Source of the DNA: Devosia sp. 67-54
Lineage (GTDB): Bacteria > Pseudomonadota > Alphaproteobacteria > Rhizobiales > Devosiaceae
Length of the DNA: 64,000 bases
Direction of reading: 5' to 3'
Assembly (NCBI RefSeq): GCF_001899075.1
Contig: NZ_MKVA01000006.1
Coordinates: forward strand, 1-64,000
The notes below the pieces were generated by a model, which saw only the letters and a program-made list of their open reading frames with translations, was not told the DNA's origin and ran no database searches. A program made the position numbers and the translations under genes. Below are positions 51,054-60,437 of the stretch, one piece after another; positions within the stretch are counted from its first letter, which is position 1, and each line of letters begins with the position of its first letter.

Positions 51054-51737
51054 TCACAGCAGCGCGGCGATCTTCTCGGCCGTCAGCCTGGCCGAAAACG
51101 GATTCTGCCCGGTCACGAGACGGCCGTCCGCGACGGCGAAGGGCAGGTTGGGCAGGAGCGCCTTTTCGTAGAGCGCCCCCGCCTTCTTCATTTCGGCTTC
51201 GGCGTTGTACGGCACCTTGCCGGCGACGCCGGCGAGGATTTCCTCCGCCCAGGCAAAGCCGGTCACGCGCCTGCCGGCGACGAGCAGCCGCCCGTCGGAC
51301 AGCCGGACATGCAGCAGGCCGCAATAGCCGTGGCACACCGACGACACGATGCCGCCTTGCTCCCAGATGCTGCGCGTCAGGCCCTGCAGCGTCTCGTCAT
51401 TGGGAAAGTCCCACATCACCGCATGCCCGCCCGTGAAGTAGATGGCGTCGAACTGTGCGGCGTCGATGTCGCGCGCCGGGATCGTCTCCGCCAGCAGCGC
51501 CATGCGCGCCGGATCGTCCAGCCAGGCTTTTGCGGAGCGGTCGAGCAGCGGCCATTTGAGGGCGCGCGGTTCGAGCGGCGCCCGCCCGCCTTTCGGGCTC
51601 GCGATCTGCTGCTCGTAGCCCCTGGCCTCGAACAGATCGTAGGCATGGGTGAGTTCCGACAGCCACAGCCCGGTCGGCTCGTCCGGATCGGCGTAGTGCG
51701 CGACATTGGTCACGACGTGGAGGATGCGCTTGCTCAT
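51054..51737 (-). CDS. DJ-1/PfpI-family (type 1 glutamine amidotransferase-like) protein
   Basis: Start MSKRILHVVTN; YFTGGHAVMWDFPND, SSVCHGYCGLLHV nucleophile elbow. Confidence 0.83.
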   Translation of the reverse strand: MSKRILHVVTNVAHYADPDEPTGLWLSELTHAYDLFEARGYEQQIASPKGGRAPLEPRALKWPLLDRSAKAWLDDPARMALLAETIPARDIDAAQFDAIYFTGGHAVMWDFPNDETLQGLTRSIWEQGGIVSSVCHGYCGLLHVRLSDGRLLVAGRRVTGFAWAEEILAGVAGKVPYNAEAEMKKAGALYEKALLPNLPFAVADGRLVTGQNPFSARLTAEKIAALL

Positions 51738-51829
51738 GTTCTTCTCCCGCTCCGGCGTCCATCGTAAGCTGCGGCGCGCGTTCGCGGTCAAGTGGCGGAC
51801 GGCGGGCAGCCTTGTGGAAGGAAACGCAC

Positions 51830-52759
51830 ATGCAGGCGATCTTGGGGGCATCCGGGCAGATCGGCCGGGAACTGGCGCTCGCCCTCAAGCGCGACGTCAC
51901 CAGCGACATTCGCCTCGTGAGCCGAAACCCGAGGAAGGTCAACGAAACCGACAGCCTGCTTGCGGCCGATTTGCTCGACGCCGGGGAGACCGCGCGGGCG
52001 GTCGCGGGCGCCGAGATCGCCTTCCTGACCGCCGGCCTGCCGATGGACACCGGCCTGTGGGTCGCGCAGTGGCCGGTGATCATGACCAATGTCATCGACG
52101 CCTGCGCCCGTGCGGGCACCCGGCTGGTGTTCTTCGACAACACCTACATGTATCCGCAGACCAGCCAGCCGCAGACCGAGGAAACGCCGTTTCAGCCCTG
52201 CGGCAAAAAGGGCGAGGTTCGCGCCGCGATCGCGCGGCAACTGCTCGCCGCGATGGAACAGAAGCGCCTGTCCGCAATGATCTGCCGGGCGCCGGAATTC
52301 TACGGGCCGGGCCGGACGCAAAGCATCACCAACACCTCGATCATCGACCGCCTGAAGCAGCACCGGCCGGCGCAGGTGCTGCTGCGCGACGATACGCTGC
52401 GCAGCCTCATCTACACGCCGGACGCGAGCCGGGCCCTGGCGCGCCTGGGCAACACCCCCGACGCCTGGGGCCAGACCTGGCATCTTCCCTGCGACGATCA
52501 TCGCCTCACCAGCCGGGAGTTCATCGGCCTTGCCGCGGAGATCTTCGGCACCAGCCCGCGCTACCGGGTTCTCAAGCGCTGGCAAGTGCAATTGGCGAGC
52601 CTGTTCAGCCCCGCCATTCGCGATGCGTCGGAGCTCCTGCCGCGCTACGCGGCCGACAACATCTTCGTCTCCGACAAGTTCAAGGCGCGCTTTCCCGACT
52701 TTCGCGTCACCAGCTTCCGCGACGGACTGTCCGCCATACGCAACGACCCCGCGCCATAG
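51830..52759 (+). CDS. NAD(P)-dependent epimerase/oxidoreductase-like protein
   Basis: MQAILGASGQIGRELA Rossmann motif; FFDNTYMYPQTSQPQTEETPFQP. Confidence 0.8.
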   Translation: MQAILGASGQIGRELALALKRDVTSDIRLVSRNPRKVNETDSLLAADLLDAGETARAVAGAEIAFLTAGLPMDTGLWVAQWPVIMTNVIDACARAGTRLVFFDNTYMYPQTSQPQTEETPFQPCGKKGEVRAAIARQLLAAMEQKRLSAMICRAPEFYGPGRTQSITNTSIIDRLKQHRPAQVLLRDDTLRSLIYTPDASRALARLGNTPDAWGQTWHLPCDDHRLTSREFIGLAAEIFGTSPRYRVLKRWQVQLASLFSPAIRDASELLPRYAADNIFVSDKFKARFPDFRVTSFRDGLSAIRNDPAP

Positions 52760-52808
52760 CGCGCCTCGTTCGCCGCCCACCCGACGATCCGCTCTGCCCT
52801 GTCGCGTT

Positions 52809-53873
52809 CTAGCCCTGGCGCCGGTTCGCGGCCGCCGGCGCCGTGGTTTCGCGCACCACCAGATGCGTCTCGAGCACGTAGCGCACGTCGTGCACGGCGC
52901 GGGTGGTCATGATGTCGAGCAGCAGGCGGGTGGCGATCTGGCCGGCCTCGCCGGCGCGGTTGGAGACGGTGGTGAGCGCCGGGTAGGTGGTGGCGCCCAC
53001 CACGTCATCGCAGCCGACCACCGCGACGTCGCGCGGCACCCGTACCCCCCGTTCGCGGAACTCCGCCAGCATGCCCTGCGCCGTCAGGTCGTCGAATGCC
53101 ACCGCCGCCGTGGCCCCGCCCTCGAGCACGAACGACACCGCGCGCTGCCCGGCCTCGTAGCTGGGCACCTGCGCCGCCATGGTGATGACGTCGAGGTCGA
53201 GTTCGGCCGCCGTCTTCTTCACCGCGGCGCGGCGCTGCTTGTTCGACCACGAGCTCGACGGACCGCTGACATAGGCGATGCGCCGGTGTCCCTGCTGCGC
53301 CAGATACGCCACCGCCTCCGCCACGCCCGAGCCGGAATCGATCAGCACCCTGGGAATGCCCGCCACGTCGCGGTTGATCAGCACCAGCGGCTTGACCTCG
53401 GCGAAGGCGCGGATGCGCTCGTCGGACAGGCGGGGAGAGGCGAGCACGATGCCCTCGACCTGCCCGGAGAAACGGCCGAGCAGCTTCTCTTCCTGCCGTG
53501 GATCTTCGTCGCTGTTGCCCAGGAACACGCAGTAATCCTGGTGGTCCGCCTCGTTCTGCACCGACCGGATCATCGGCGGAAAGAACGGATTGGCCACGTC
53601 CGGCACCACCAGCGCCAGATTGCCGTGCCTGCCGGTGCTGAGCGCGCGGGCGCTGTGGTTGGGCGTATAGCCCAGCTTCTCGGCCGCCTCGCGGATACGC
53701 GCCACCGTCTCGGGGCTGAGCATTTCCGGCCGGCTGAAGGCGCGCGATACGCTCGAGCGGTTGACCCCCACGGCGGCGGCCACCTGGTCGATCGTCACCG
53801 ATCCCTTTTCCGGCTTGCCGATGATCGCAGGCCTCCCGCGCAAATGCTCCAGTGCCGCCGGACGGCGTGCCAC
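52809..53873 (-). CDS. LacI-family transcriptional regulator
   Basis: VTIDQVAAAVGVNRSSVSRAFSRPEMLSPETVARIREAAEKLGYTPN. Confidence 0.94.
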   Translation of the reverse strand: MARRPAALEHLRGRPAIIGKPEKGSVTIDQVAAAVGVNRSSVSRAFSRPEMLSPETVARIREAAEKLGYTPNHSARALSTGRHGNLALVVPDVANPFFPPMIRSVQNEADHQDYCVFLGNSDEDPRQEEKLLGRFSGQVEGIVLASPRLSDERIRAFAEVKPLVLINRDVAGIPRVLIDSGSGVAEAVAYLAQQGHRRIAYVSGPSSSWSNKQRRAAVKKTAAELDLDVITMAAQVPSYEAGQRAVSFVLEGGATAAVAFDDLTAQGMLAEFRERGVRVPRDVAVVGCDDVVGATTYPALTTVSNRAGEAGQIATRLLLDIMTTRAVHDVRYVLETHLVVRETTAPAAANRRQG

Positions 53874-53933
53874 CGCATGCCGGAAGCCCTAGACCGCCAT
53901 TCTCGTTCCGGCAACAGCTTTTCCTCCGCTTGA

Positions 53934-53951
53934 CATGCAACCGGTTGCATG
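53934..53951. promoter_or_regulatory. LacI-type operator, copy 1
   Basis: CATGCAACCGGTTGCATG, perfect 18-bp palindrome with CG centre, overlapping TTGACA; between divergent LacI and NagB-like genes. Confidence 0.75.
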
Positions 53952-54016
53952 AAAACGTGCATGTCGTCGCCCGGCGGTTCCCGGTGGGCGGCCACCGGAT
54001 ACAAGTGGAGCCGTCG

Positions 54017-54811
54017 ATGGTGCTGGCCGCTTCCCGAGCGGAGCCGTCTCGTCCTGTCCGCCAGATCGGCCGGATGCGCGTCGAGAGCTATGCGAGCCGC
54101 GAGGCCATGGCTGCCGCCGGCAGCGCCGCCGTCGCCGCGACCATCCGGCAATTGCTGGCCGGCCAGCCTGCCGTCCGCATGATCTTCGCCGCTGCCCCCA
54201 GCCAGGCCGAAATGCTGGCGGCGCTCGCCGCCGCGCCGGGCATCGACTGGTCCCGCATAACGGCGTTCCACATGGACGAATATGTCGGCCTGCCGGCGGC
54301 CGCGCCCGAGCGCTTCGCCGCCTGGCTCGACCGCAATCTGTTCCTTCGCGTGCCGTTCGGCGCCGTGCACCGCATCGTGCCCGAGCCCGATCCGGCGAAG
54401 ACGGCGCGCGACTACGCGGCGGCGCTCGCCGCGGCCCCCATCGACGTCGTCTGCCTCGGCATCGGCGTCAATGGCCACATCGCCTTCAACGATCCCCCGG
54501 TCGCCGATTTCGCCGATCCGGATGACGTCAAGATCGTGGCGCTCGACGACGTCTGCCGTCAGCAGCAGGTCGACGACAAATGCTTCGTCCGCTTCGACGA
54601 CGTGCCCGAGAAGGCGGTGACCCTCACCATTCCGCGGCTGTTGCGCGCTGGCCGGCTGTTCTGCGTCGTCCCCGGCGCCTCCAAGCGCCAGGCCGTGCGC
54701 GAGGCGCTCTACGGGCCGGTCACCACCGCCTGTCCCGCCAGCATCCTCAGGCAGGCCGACTGCACCCTCTATCTCGATCCGGAGTCCGATCCCGATGTCC
54801 GCGAGCCTTGA
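54017..54811 (+). CDS. Glucosamine-6-phosphate deaminase (NagB)-like protein
   Basis: ITAFHMDEYVGLPAAAPERFAAWL, CLGIGVNGHIAFNDPP, LTIPRLLRAGRLFCVVPGASKRQAV. Start uncertain (54017 or 54074). Confidence 0.88.
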   Translation: MVLAASRAEPSRPVRQIGRMRVESYASREAMAAAGSAAVAATIRQLLAGQPAVRMIFAAAPSQAEMLAALAAAPGIDWSRITAFHMDEYVGLPAAAPERFAAWLDRNLFLRVPFGAVHRIVPEPDPAKTARDYAAALAAAPIDVVCLGIGVNGHIAFNDPPVADFADPDDVKIVALDDVCRQQQVDDKCFVRFDDVPEKAVTLTIPRLLRAGRLFCVVPGASKRQAVREALYGPVTTACPASILRQADCTLYLDPESDPDVREP

Positions 54812-55568
54812 TGCCGACGCCCTGTGCGCGGGCTATTTCGAGACCACCACGGCGCTGATGCGGCGCATCCTCGACGAGGAGTCGGAGCCGCTGCAGCAGG
54901 CGGCGTCGCGCCTCGCCGACCAGGTCGCGGCCGACCGCCTCATCCACATCTTCGGCCCGGGCGGGCACTCCAACCTCGCCTCGCAGGAGGTGTTCTTCCG
55001 CGCCGGCGGCCTCATGCATGTGAGCGCCATTCTCGACGAAGGCACGCTGCTGTCCAACGGCGCGCTGCGCTCGATGGCCATCGAGCGGCTGCCCGGCTAC
55101 GGCAAGATCGTCATCACCAACCAGGAGCTGGGCGAGGGCGATCTGCTGATCCTCGCCAACGCCTATGGCATCAATGCCGCGCTGATCGACGCCGCGCTCG
55201 AGGCGAAGCGGCGCGGCGCGTTCCTTATCGGCGTCAGCTCGCGCGAGCATGCGAGCAAGACCTCGCCCGATCACCCGGCGCGTCATCCCACCAGGCAGAA
55301 TCTGCACGACCTCGTCGACATCGCCATCGACACCAAGGTGCCCATCGGCGACGCCGTGGTGCAGGTCCCCGGCATGGGCGGTCCGATCGCCGCCATTTCC
55401 ACCTTCGCCAACGCCTTCGCGCTCAACTGTCTCGTCATCCGCACCGTCGCGGCGCTGGTCGAGCGCGGCATCGAGCCGCCGGTCTGGCGCAGCGGCAACG
55501 CCCCGGGCGGCGATGCGGCCAATGCCCGCTTCATCGACCGCTTCCGCGGTCGAGTCAGGGCATTGTGA
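54795..55568 (+). CDS. SIS-domain protein (UPF0309-like), second paralogue
   Basis: LIHIFGPGGHSNLASQEVFFRAGG; KIVITNQELGEGDLLILANAYGIN; overlaps the NagB-like gene by 17 nt. Confidence 0.83.
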   Translation: MSASLDADALCAGYFETTTALMRRILDEESEPLQQAASRLADQVAADRLIHIFGPGGHSNLASQEVFFRAGGLMHVSAILDEGTLLSNGALRSMAIERLPGYGKIVITNQELGEGDLLILANAYGINAALIDAALEAKRRGAFLIGVSSREHASKTSPDHPARHPTRQNLHDLVDIAIDTKVPIGDAVVQVPGMGGPIAAISTFANAFALNCLVIRTVAALVERGIEPPVWRSGNAPGGDAANARFIDRFRGRVRAL

Positions 55569-56704
55569 GCGCCCGCACCACCATCATCGGACGCGACCCG
55601 GCGAGCGGCGCCGGCATTGCCGTCGAGCTCGATGCCGGCCGCATTGCCGCCATCCGGCCGGCATCGGCGCCCGCCGGCGCCTGGCTCTCCGCCGGCCTCG
55701 TCGACCTGCAGGTCAACGGCTATGGCGGCCTCGATCTCAACGCTCCCGGCCTCACGCCGGAAATGGTCGCCGACCTCGTCGCGATGCTGGCGCGGCTCGG
55801 CACCACCACGTTCCTCCCCACGCTGATCACCGCCACCGAGGCGCAGATCACCACCGCACTGCGCACCATCGCCGAAGCCCGCCGGCGCTTTCCCGCCGTG
55901 GCGCACGCCGTGCCGGGCGTGCACGTCGAGGGCCCCTCGATCTCGCCGCAGGACGGTCCGCGCGGCGCCCATCCGGCCGAGCACGTACGCGCGCCCGACC
56001 TCGCCGAGTTCGAGCGCTGGCAGGCTGCCGGCGGCGGATTGGTGAAGCTCGTCACCCTCGCGCCCGAACATGCCGGCGCGCCTGATTACATTCGCGCGCT
56101 GACCGCGCAGGGCGTCATCGTCGCCCTCGGCCACAGCGCCGCGACCCCCGACCAGATCCGGGCGGCCGTCGATGCCGGCGCGCGCCTCTCGACGCATCTG
56201 GGCAACGGCGTCGCCGCCACCCTGCCGCGCCATCCCAATCTCCTCTGGACGCAACTGGCCGACGACCGGCTCACCGCGAGCTTCATCGCCGACGGCCACC
56301 ATCTGTCGGCCGACGCCTTCCGCGCCATGCTGCGCGCCAAGGGCCGCGACCGCGCCATCCTCGTCTCCGACAGCGTGGCGCTCGCCGGCCAGCCGCCGGG
56401 CCGCTATCGCCAGCCGGTCGGCGGCGATGTCGAAATTTCCGCCGACGGCCGCATCGGCGTCGCCGGCACGCCCTATCTCGCCGGCGCCGGCCTGCCGCTG
56501 GCCGCCGACCTCGCGCGCGCCATGGCGATGGCCGGGCTCACCGCGCAGGAGGCGCTGCCGCTCGTCACCGAAAATCCCGGGCGCCTTCTCGGCATGCACG
56601 GCCGCCTCGCGATCGGTGAACCGGCCGACCTCGTGCTGTGGCGCGCCGAGGGCGATACGCTCGCCGTCGACACGGTCTGGGTCGCCGGGCAGGAGGTCCG
56701 CTGA
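55565..56704 (+). CDS. N-acetylglucosamine-6-phosphate deacetylase (NagA)-like protein
   Basis: GTG start coupled by GTGA; GLVDLQVNGYGGLDLN, GVHVEGPSISPQDGPRGAHP, LGHSAATPDQI, THLGNG, ISDS-type LVSDSVALAG. Confidence 0.9.
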   Translation: MSARTTIIGRDPASGAGIAVELDAGRIAAIRPASAPAGAWLSAGLVDLQVNGYGGLDLNAPGLTPEMVADLVAMLARLGTTTFLPTLITATEAQITTALRTIAEARRRFPAVAHAVPGVHVEGPSISPQDGPRGAHPAEHVRAPDLAEFERWQAAGGGLVKLVTLAPEHAGAPDYIRALTAQGVIVALGHSAATPDQIRAAVDAGARLSTHLGNGVAATLPRHPNLLWTQLADDRLTASFIADGHHLSADAFRAMLRAKGRDRAILVSDSVALAGQPPGRYRQPVGGDVEISADGRIGVAGTPYLAGAGLPLAADLARAMAMAGLTAQEALPLVTENPGRLLGMHGRLAIGEPADLVLWRAEGDTLAVDTVWVAGQEVR

Positions 56705-57975
56705 TGGCGCTGCGGGCAGGGGCTGCCATCGTCGACATCACACCGCCCATCGGCCTGCTGATGGCCGGCTTCGGCGCGCGCACCGCGCCCGCTGTCGGCG
56801 CCCACGATCCGCTGACGGTCCGGGCGCTGGCGGTCGACGACACCGCCATCGTCGTCGCCGACATCATCGGCATCGACCAGGAGCTGTCGCAGCGCGTGCG
56901 CGAGGCCTGCGTGCTGCCGGCCGAGCGCGTGGTGATTACGGCACTGCACAATCACGGCGGCCCGGCCGTCGAGCGCGGCCCGGGCACGCAGCCGGTCGAC
57001 GCCGCCTATATGCGCCGCCTCGAGGCCGCCTTGGTCACGGCCATCGACAGCGCCGTCGCGGCGCAGCGCCCCGCCACATTGTCGATCGGCATGGGCGCCG
57101 ACCCCGATGTCGGCCGCAATCGCCGCCACGCCGGCGGCATCGCCGATCGCGCTCTGCCGGTGCTGCGCCTGCGCGGCGACGACGGCAAGGTCTTCGCCGT
57201 GCTGGTCTCCTACGCCTGCCACCCGGTAACGCTCGGCGCCGACAATCTGCTGTGGACCGCCGACTATCCGCACTACGTTCGCAGCACGATCGAGGCGGCC
57301 TGTCCCGGCGCCGTCGCCATCTTCGCCACCGGCTGCTGCGGCGACGTCAACACTGGCCACAGCGCCTACGCCTCGCAGACGCTGGCCGCCAGCAACGACC
57401 GCACCTTCGCACGCGCTGCGGAGCTCGGCCGTCGCATCGCCGAGGCCGCGCTCGCTGCGCCGGAAACGCCCATCGATGGGCCGGTGACCGCCGCCGACGC
57501 CATGGTCGAGGTCGCGCTGCATCGCCGCGAGGCGGAGCCGCTGCCCGAGCTCGCGGCGCGCTGGACCGCCGAAGCCAGGGCGCATCCCGAGCGCGCCGCG
57601 TTGCTCGGCGCCTGGGCCGACTGGGCCCACAACTGGAACGGCAGTCCGGTCGACGGAAATTGGACCGGCCGGGTCTCGGCGCTGCGCTGGGCCGGCGTGC
57701 CCATCGTCGCGCTGCCCGGCGAAATCTTCACCGAAACGGCGCTGTCCATCCGGACGGCGCTCGGCAACGGGCCGGCTTTCGTTCTCGAGCTGGCCGACGC
57801 GTCGCCCGGCTACATTCCGCCGCGCAGCGAGTTTGCGTTCGGCGGCTACGAGGTCGAGGAGGCGCATCGCTATATCGGGATGCCGGGCACGTTCGCGCCC
57901 GGCACCGCCGAAAAACTGGCAGACGCGGCATGCGCGCTGCTGGGCAAGGAGAGAGCGTCGCGTTCGCCCGGCTAG
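56704..57975 (+). CDS. Neutral/alkaline ceramidase N-terminal domain-like hydrolase
   Basis: AAIVDITPPIGLLMAGFGAR, ITALHNHGGPAVERG, YACHPVTLGADN, FATGCCGDVNTG; coupled by TGATG to NagA. Confidence 0.78.
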   Translation: MALRAGAAIVDITPPIGLLMAGFGARTAPAVGAHDPLTVRALAVDDTAIVVADIIGIDQELSQRVREACVLPAERVVITALHNHGGPAVERGPGTQPVDAAYMRRLEAALVTAIDSAVAAQRPATLSIGMGADPDVGRNRRHAGGIADRALPVLRLRGDDGKVFAVLVSYACHPVTLGADNLLWTADYPHYVRSTIEAACPGAVAIFATGCCGDVNTGHSAYASQTLAASNDRTFARAAELGRRIAEAALAAPETPIDGPVTAADAMVEVALHRREAEPLPELAARWTAEARAHPERAALLGAWADWAHNWNGSPVDGNWTGRVSALRWAGVPIVALPGEIFTETALSIRTALGNGPAFVLELADASPGYIPPRSEFAFGGYEVEEAHRYIGMPGTFAPGTAEKLADAACALLGKERASRSPG

Positions 57976-58007
57976 GCATCTGGACAGCCGTTTGCGCGCT
58001 TGACACC

Positions 58008-58019
58008 GCAACCGGTTGC
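58008..58019. promoter_or_regulatory. LacI-type operator, copy 2
   Basis: GCAACCGGTTGC palindrome preceded by TTGACA, same core as 53934..53951. Confidence 0.7.
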
Positions 58020-58084
58020 ATAGAAGCTTCGTCAGGGTGGGCGAGGGGCTGCAGGCTTTCAACAAGGCAAGGCAGGAGAATATC

Positions 58085-59392
58085 ATGAGCAGGGAACACA
58101 AGTCTGAGCGGCCGGCGGGCATCACCCGCACCGCGATCTTCGGCGCCACGCTCGGCGTGGCGCTTCTGGGCAGCAGCGTTTCGGTGCTGGCCGACCAGAT
58201 CACGGTCTGGAGCGGCTATCCGGAAATGGCGCCCTTCTACCAGCACGTCGCCGAGGGGCTGAAGGCGCAGTTCCCCGATCTGACGGTGGACGTCGAGGCC
58301 ATCGGCCTGCGCGATCACGAAAAGCGCGTGGCCCTCGGCATCAGCTCGCAGAATGCCGCCGATGTCATCGAGCTCGCGACCTCGAGTGCCACCCGCTACA
58401 TGCAGGAAGACCTGCTGCAGCATCCGCCGGCCGATGTCGCCTCCTACGTCCAGGACCCGGCGAACTTCGACAAGTACTTCTCCGACGCCGCGAGCTATAA
58501 CGGCCAGGTCTACGGCGCGCCGCTGTTCCGCGGCCAGAGCGCGCTCTACTACAACACCGACATGTTCAAGGCTGCCGGCCTCACCGAGCCGCCCAAGACC
58601 ATGGACGACTACACCAAATATGCCGCCAAGCTCGCCCAGCGCGACGCCAACGGCAACCTCACGGTGTCGGGCTGGTCGATGCGGCTTTCCGGTGGCGGCC
58701 AGGGCATCGCCGAAAAGTTCTGGATCAACATGTTCCAGTACGGCGGCAACATCGTCGTGCAGCAGCCCGACGGCAAATGGAAGATGACGCTGGCGACCCC
58801 CGAGGGTCACAAGAACCTGGCGCAGTACATCCAGGTCGTGCATGGCGACAAGAGCGACACCATCGAGGCGCCGGCGGATTCCGATGCCTTCGAGCGCGGC
58901 CAGACCGCCATGTTCATCCGTGAATCCTGGGTGATCGGCGATATCGCCAAGAAGGCGCCCGATCTCAAATACGCCACCTCGACCCTGCCGATGGGCTCGA
59001 TCGTCTCGCCGGTGAATCTGTTCGTCGGCAGCGACCAGCACTCGGCCGAGGCGTGGGCCTTCATCAAGGCCGCGACCAGCCCCGAGAACCAGCTGTGGAT
59101 GCTCGAGAACGTCGGCTGGCTGCCCAACCGGGCCAATCTCGACTACACCGAGATCCTGAAGAAGACGCCGCAATTCGCCGCCTTCGTGCAGCTTCCGAAG
59201 GACTACAAGTTCTTCCAGCTGCCCAATATCGGACCGGCCGACGAGTTCCTGACCCGGGTCGCCGCCAAGCTCACCGACGACTTCGCCGACGCCTCGCTGC
59301 TCAACAATGATGCGGGCATCGACGCGGCGCTCAAGAGTGCCTCCGACGATGGCGCCGCGGTGCTCGACCGCGCCGGCATCCTCGCGAAGTAG
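58085..59392 (+). CDS. CUT1 sugar ABC transporter substrate-binding protein
   Basis: MSREHKSERPAGITRTAIFGATLGVALLGSSVSVLADQITVWSGYPEM. Confidence 0.93.
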   Translation: MSREHKSERPAGITRTAIFGATLGVALLGSSVSVLADQITVWSGYPEMAPFYQHVAEGLKAQFPDLTVDVEAIGLRDHEKRVALGISSQNAADVIELATSSATRYMQEDLLQHPPADVASYVQDPANFDKYFSDAASYNGQVYGAPLFRGQSALYYNTDMFKAAGLTEPPKTMDDYTKYAAKLAQRDANGNLTVSGWSMRLSGGGQGIAEKFWINMFQYGGNIVVQQPDGKWKMTLATPEGHKNLAQYIQVVHGDKSDTIEAPADSDAFERGQTAMFIRESWVIGDIAKKAPDLKYATSTLPMGSIVSPVNLFVGSDQHSAEAWAFIKAATSPENQLWMLENVGWLPNRANLDYTEILKKTPQFAAFVQLPKDYKFFQLPNIGPADEFLTRVAAKLTDDFADASLLNNDAGIDAALKSASDDGAAVLDRAGILAK

Positions 59393-59403
59393 GCTTCCTC
59401 CCG

Positions 59404-59436
59404 CCGGGGGAGCGCTGCGCAGGCACGCTCCCCCGG
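59404..59436 (+). other. Intergenic hairpin between solute-binding protein and permease genes
   Basis: CCGGGGGAGCG-CTGCGCAGGCA-CGCTCCCCCGG: perfect 11-bp stem, short TTCCTGTT follows. Confidence 0.65.
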
Positions 59437-59549
59437 TTCCTGTTACGGTGGAGCGTCCGGCGTCGGCCGGTCAGGGCCACCGGGTCCGCTGCGCTCCGCC
59501 GCCGCGCAGTTCCTTTCATCCCGGCGTGTCCGGACACCAGGAGGGACCC

Positions 59550-60437
59550 ATGCTCGCCCGTCGCCAATGGTTGTTCGCCATGGCCGCCCTGCTGCCCATC
59601 CTCGCGATCTTCGCCTGGGTGCGGTTCTACCCGATCGAGGAGACATTGCGCATGTCCCTCCACGAGTGGAACCTGATTTCGAAGACCCGCCCCTTCATCG
59701 GCTTCGCCAACTTTCAGGAACTGTTCGGCGACGAGCTGTTCCTCACCGCGCTGTTCAACACCACGGTGATCGCCTTCGGCACGCTGGCCATCACCATTCC
59801 CGTCGGCATGGGGATTGCGGCGCTGATCAACTATCGCCTCGGCTCGCGCCTTGCCGGTGTGTTCGAAACCACCACCTTCATTCCCTACATCGTGCCGCTG
59901 GTGCCCGCCGCCATGGCGTGGAAGTGGATCTTCGACGCGCGCCTCGGCCCGCTCAACGCCTTCCTGTCGCTGTTCGGCATCTCGCCGCTTTCCTGGCTGT
60001 TCGATCCGGTGCTGTCGGTGATCTGCGTCATCGTGCTCTGCGCTTGGCAGGCCATCGGTTACGCCGTGCTGATCTACGTCGTCGGCTTCCGCAACCTGCC
60101 CACCAACGTCTTCGAGGCCGCCAAGCTCGACGGCGCCAGCGGCCTGCAGGCCTTCTGGCATGTCGCCGTGCCGCTGCTCCGCCCCATCACCCTCTACGTG
60201 TCGGTGGTGACCCTCATCTCCGGCTTCAACGTCTACGCCCAGGCCTACGTGCTCGCCTCGGATGCACAAGGCGCCCCTGGCCGGCAGGTGCGCGTGCTGG
60301 TGCTCGACATGCTCGAAAACAGCTTCCGCAATTATCGCGTCGGCTACGCCGCCTCCGAGGCGGTGATCCTGCTGGCGATCGTGCTGCTGCTCACTCTGGT
60401 GCAGTTCTCCCTGCTGCGCGAGCGAGGCGCCCGATGA
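59550..60437 (+). CDS. CUT1 carbohydrate ABC transporter permease (MalF-like)
   Basis: FEAAKLDGASGLQAFWHVAVPLLRPITLYV EAA loop. Confidence 0.93.
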   Translation: MLARRQWLFAMAALLPILAIFAWVRFYPIEETLRMSLHEWNLISKTRPFIGFANFQELFGDELFLTALFNTTVIAFGTLAITIPVGMGIAALINYRLGSRLAGVFETTTFIPYIVPLVPAAMAWKWIFDARLGPLNAFLSLFGISPLSWLFDPVLSVICVIVLCAWQAIGYAVLIYVVGFRNLPTNVFEAAKLDGASGLQAFWHVAVPLLRPITLYVSVVTLISGFNVYAQAYVLASDAQGAPGRQVRVLVLDMLENSFRNYRVGYAASEAVILLAIVLLLTLVQFSLLRERGAR

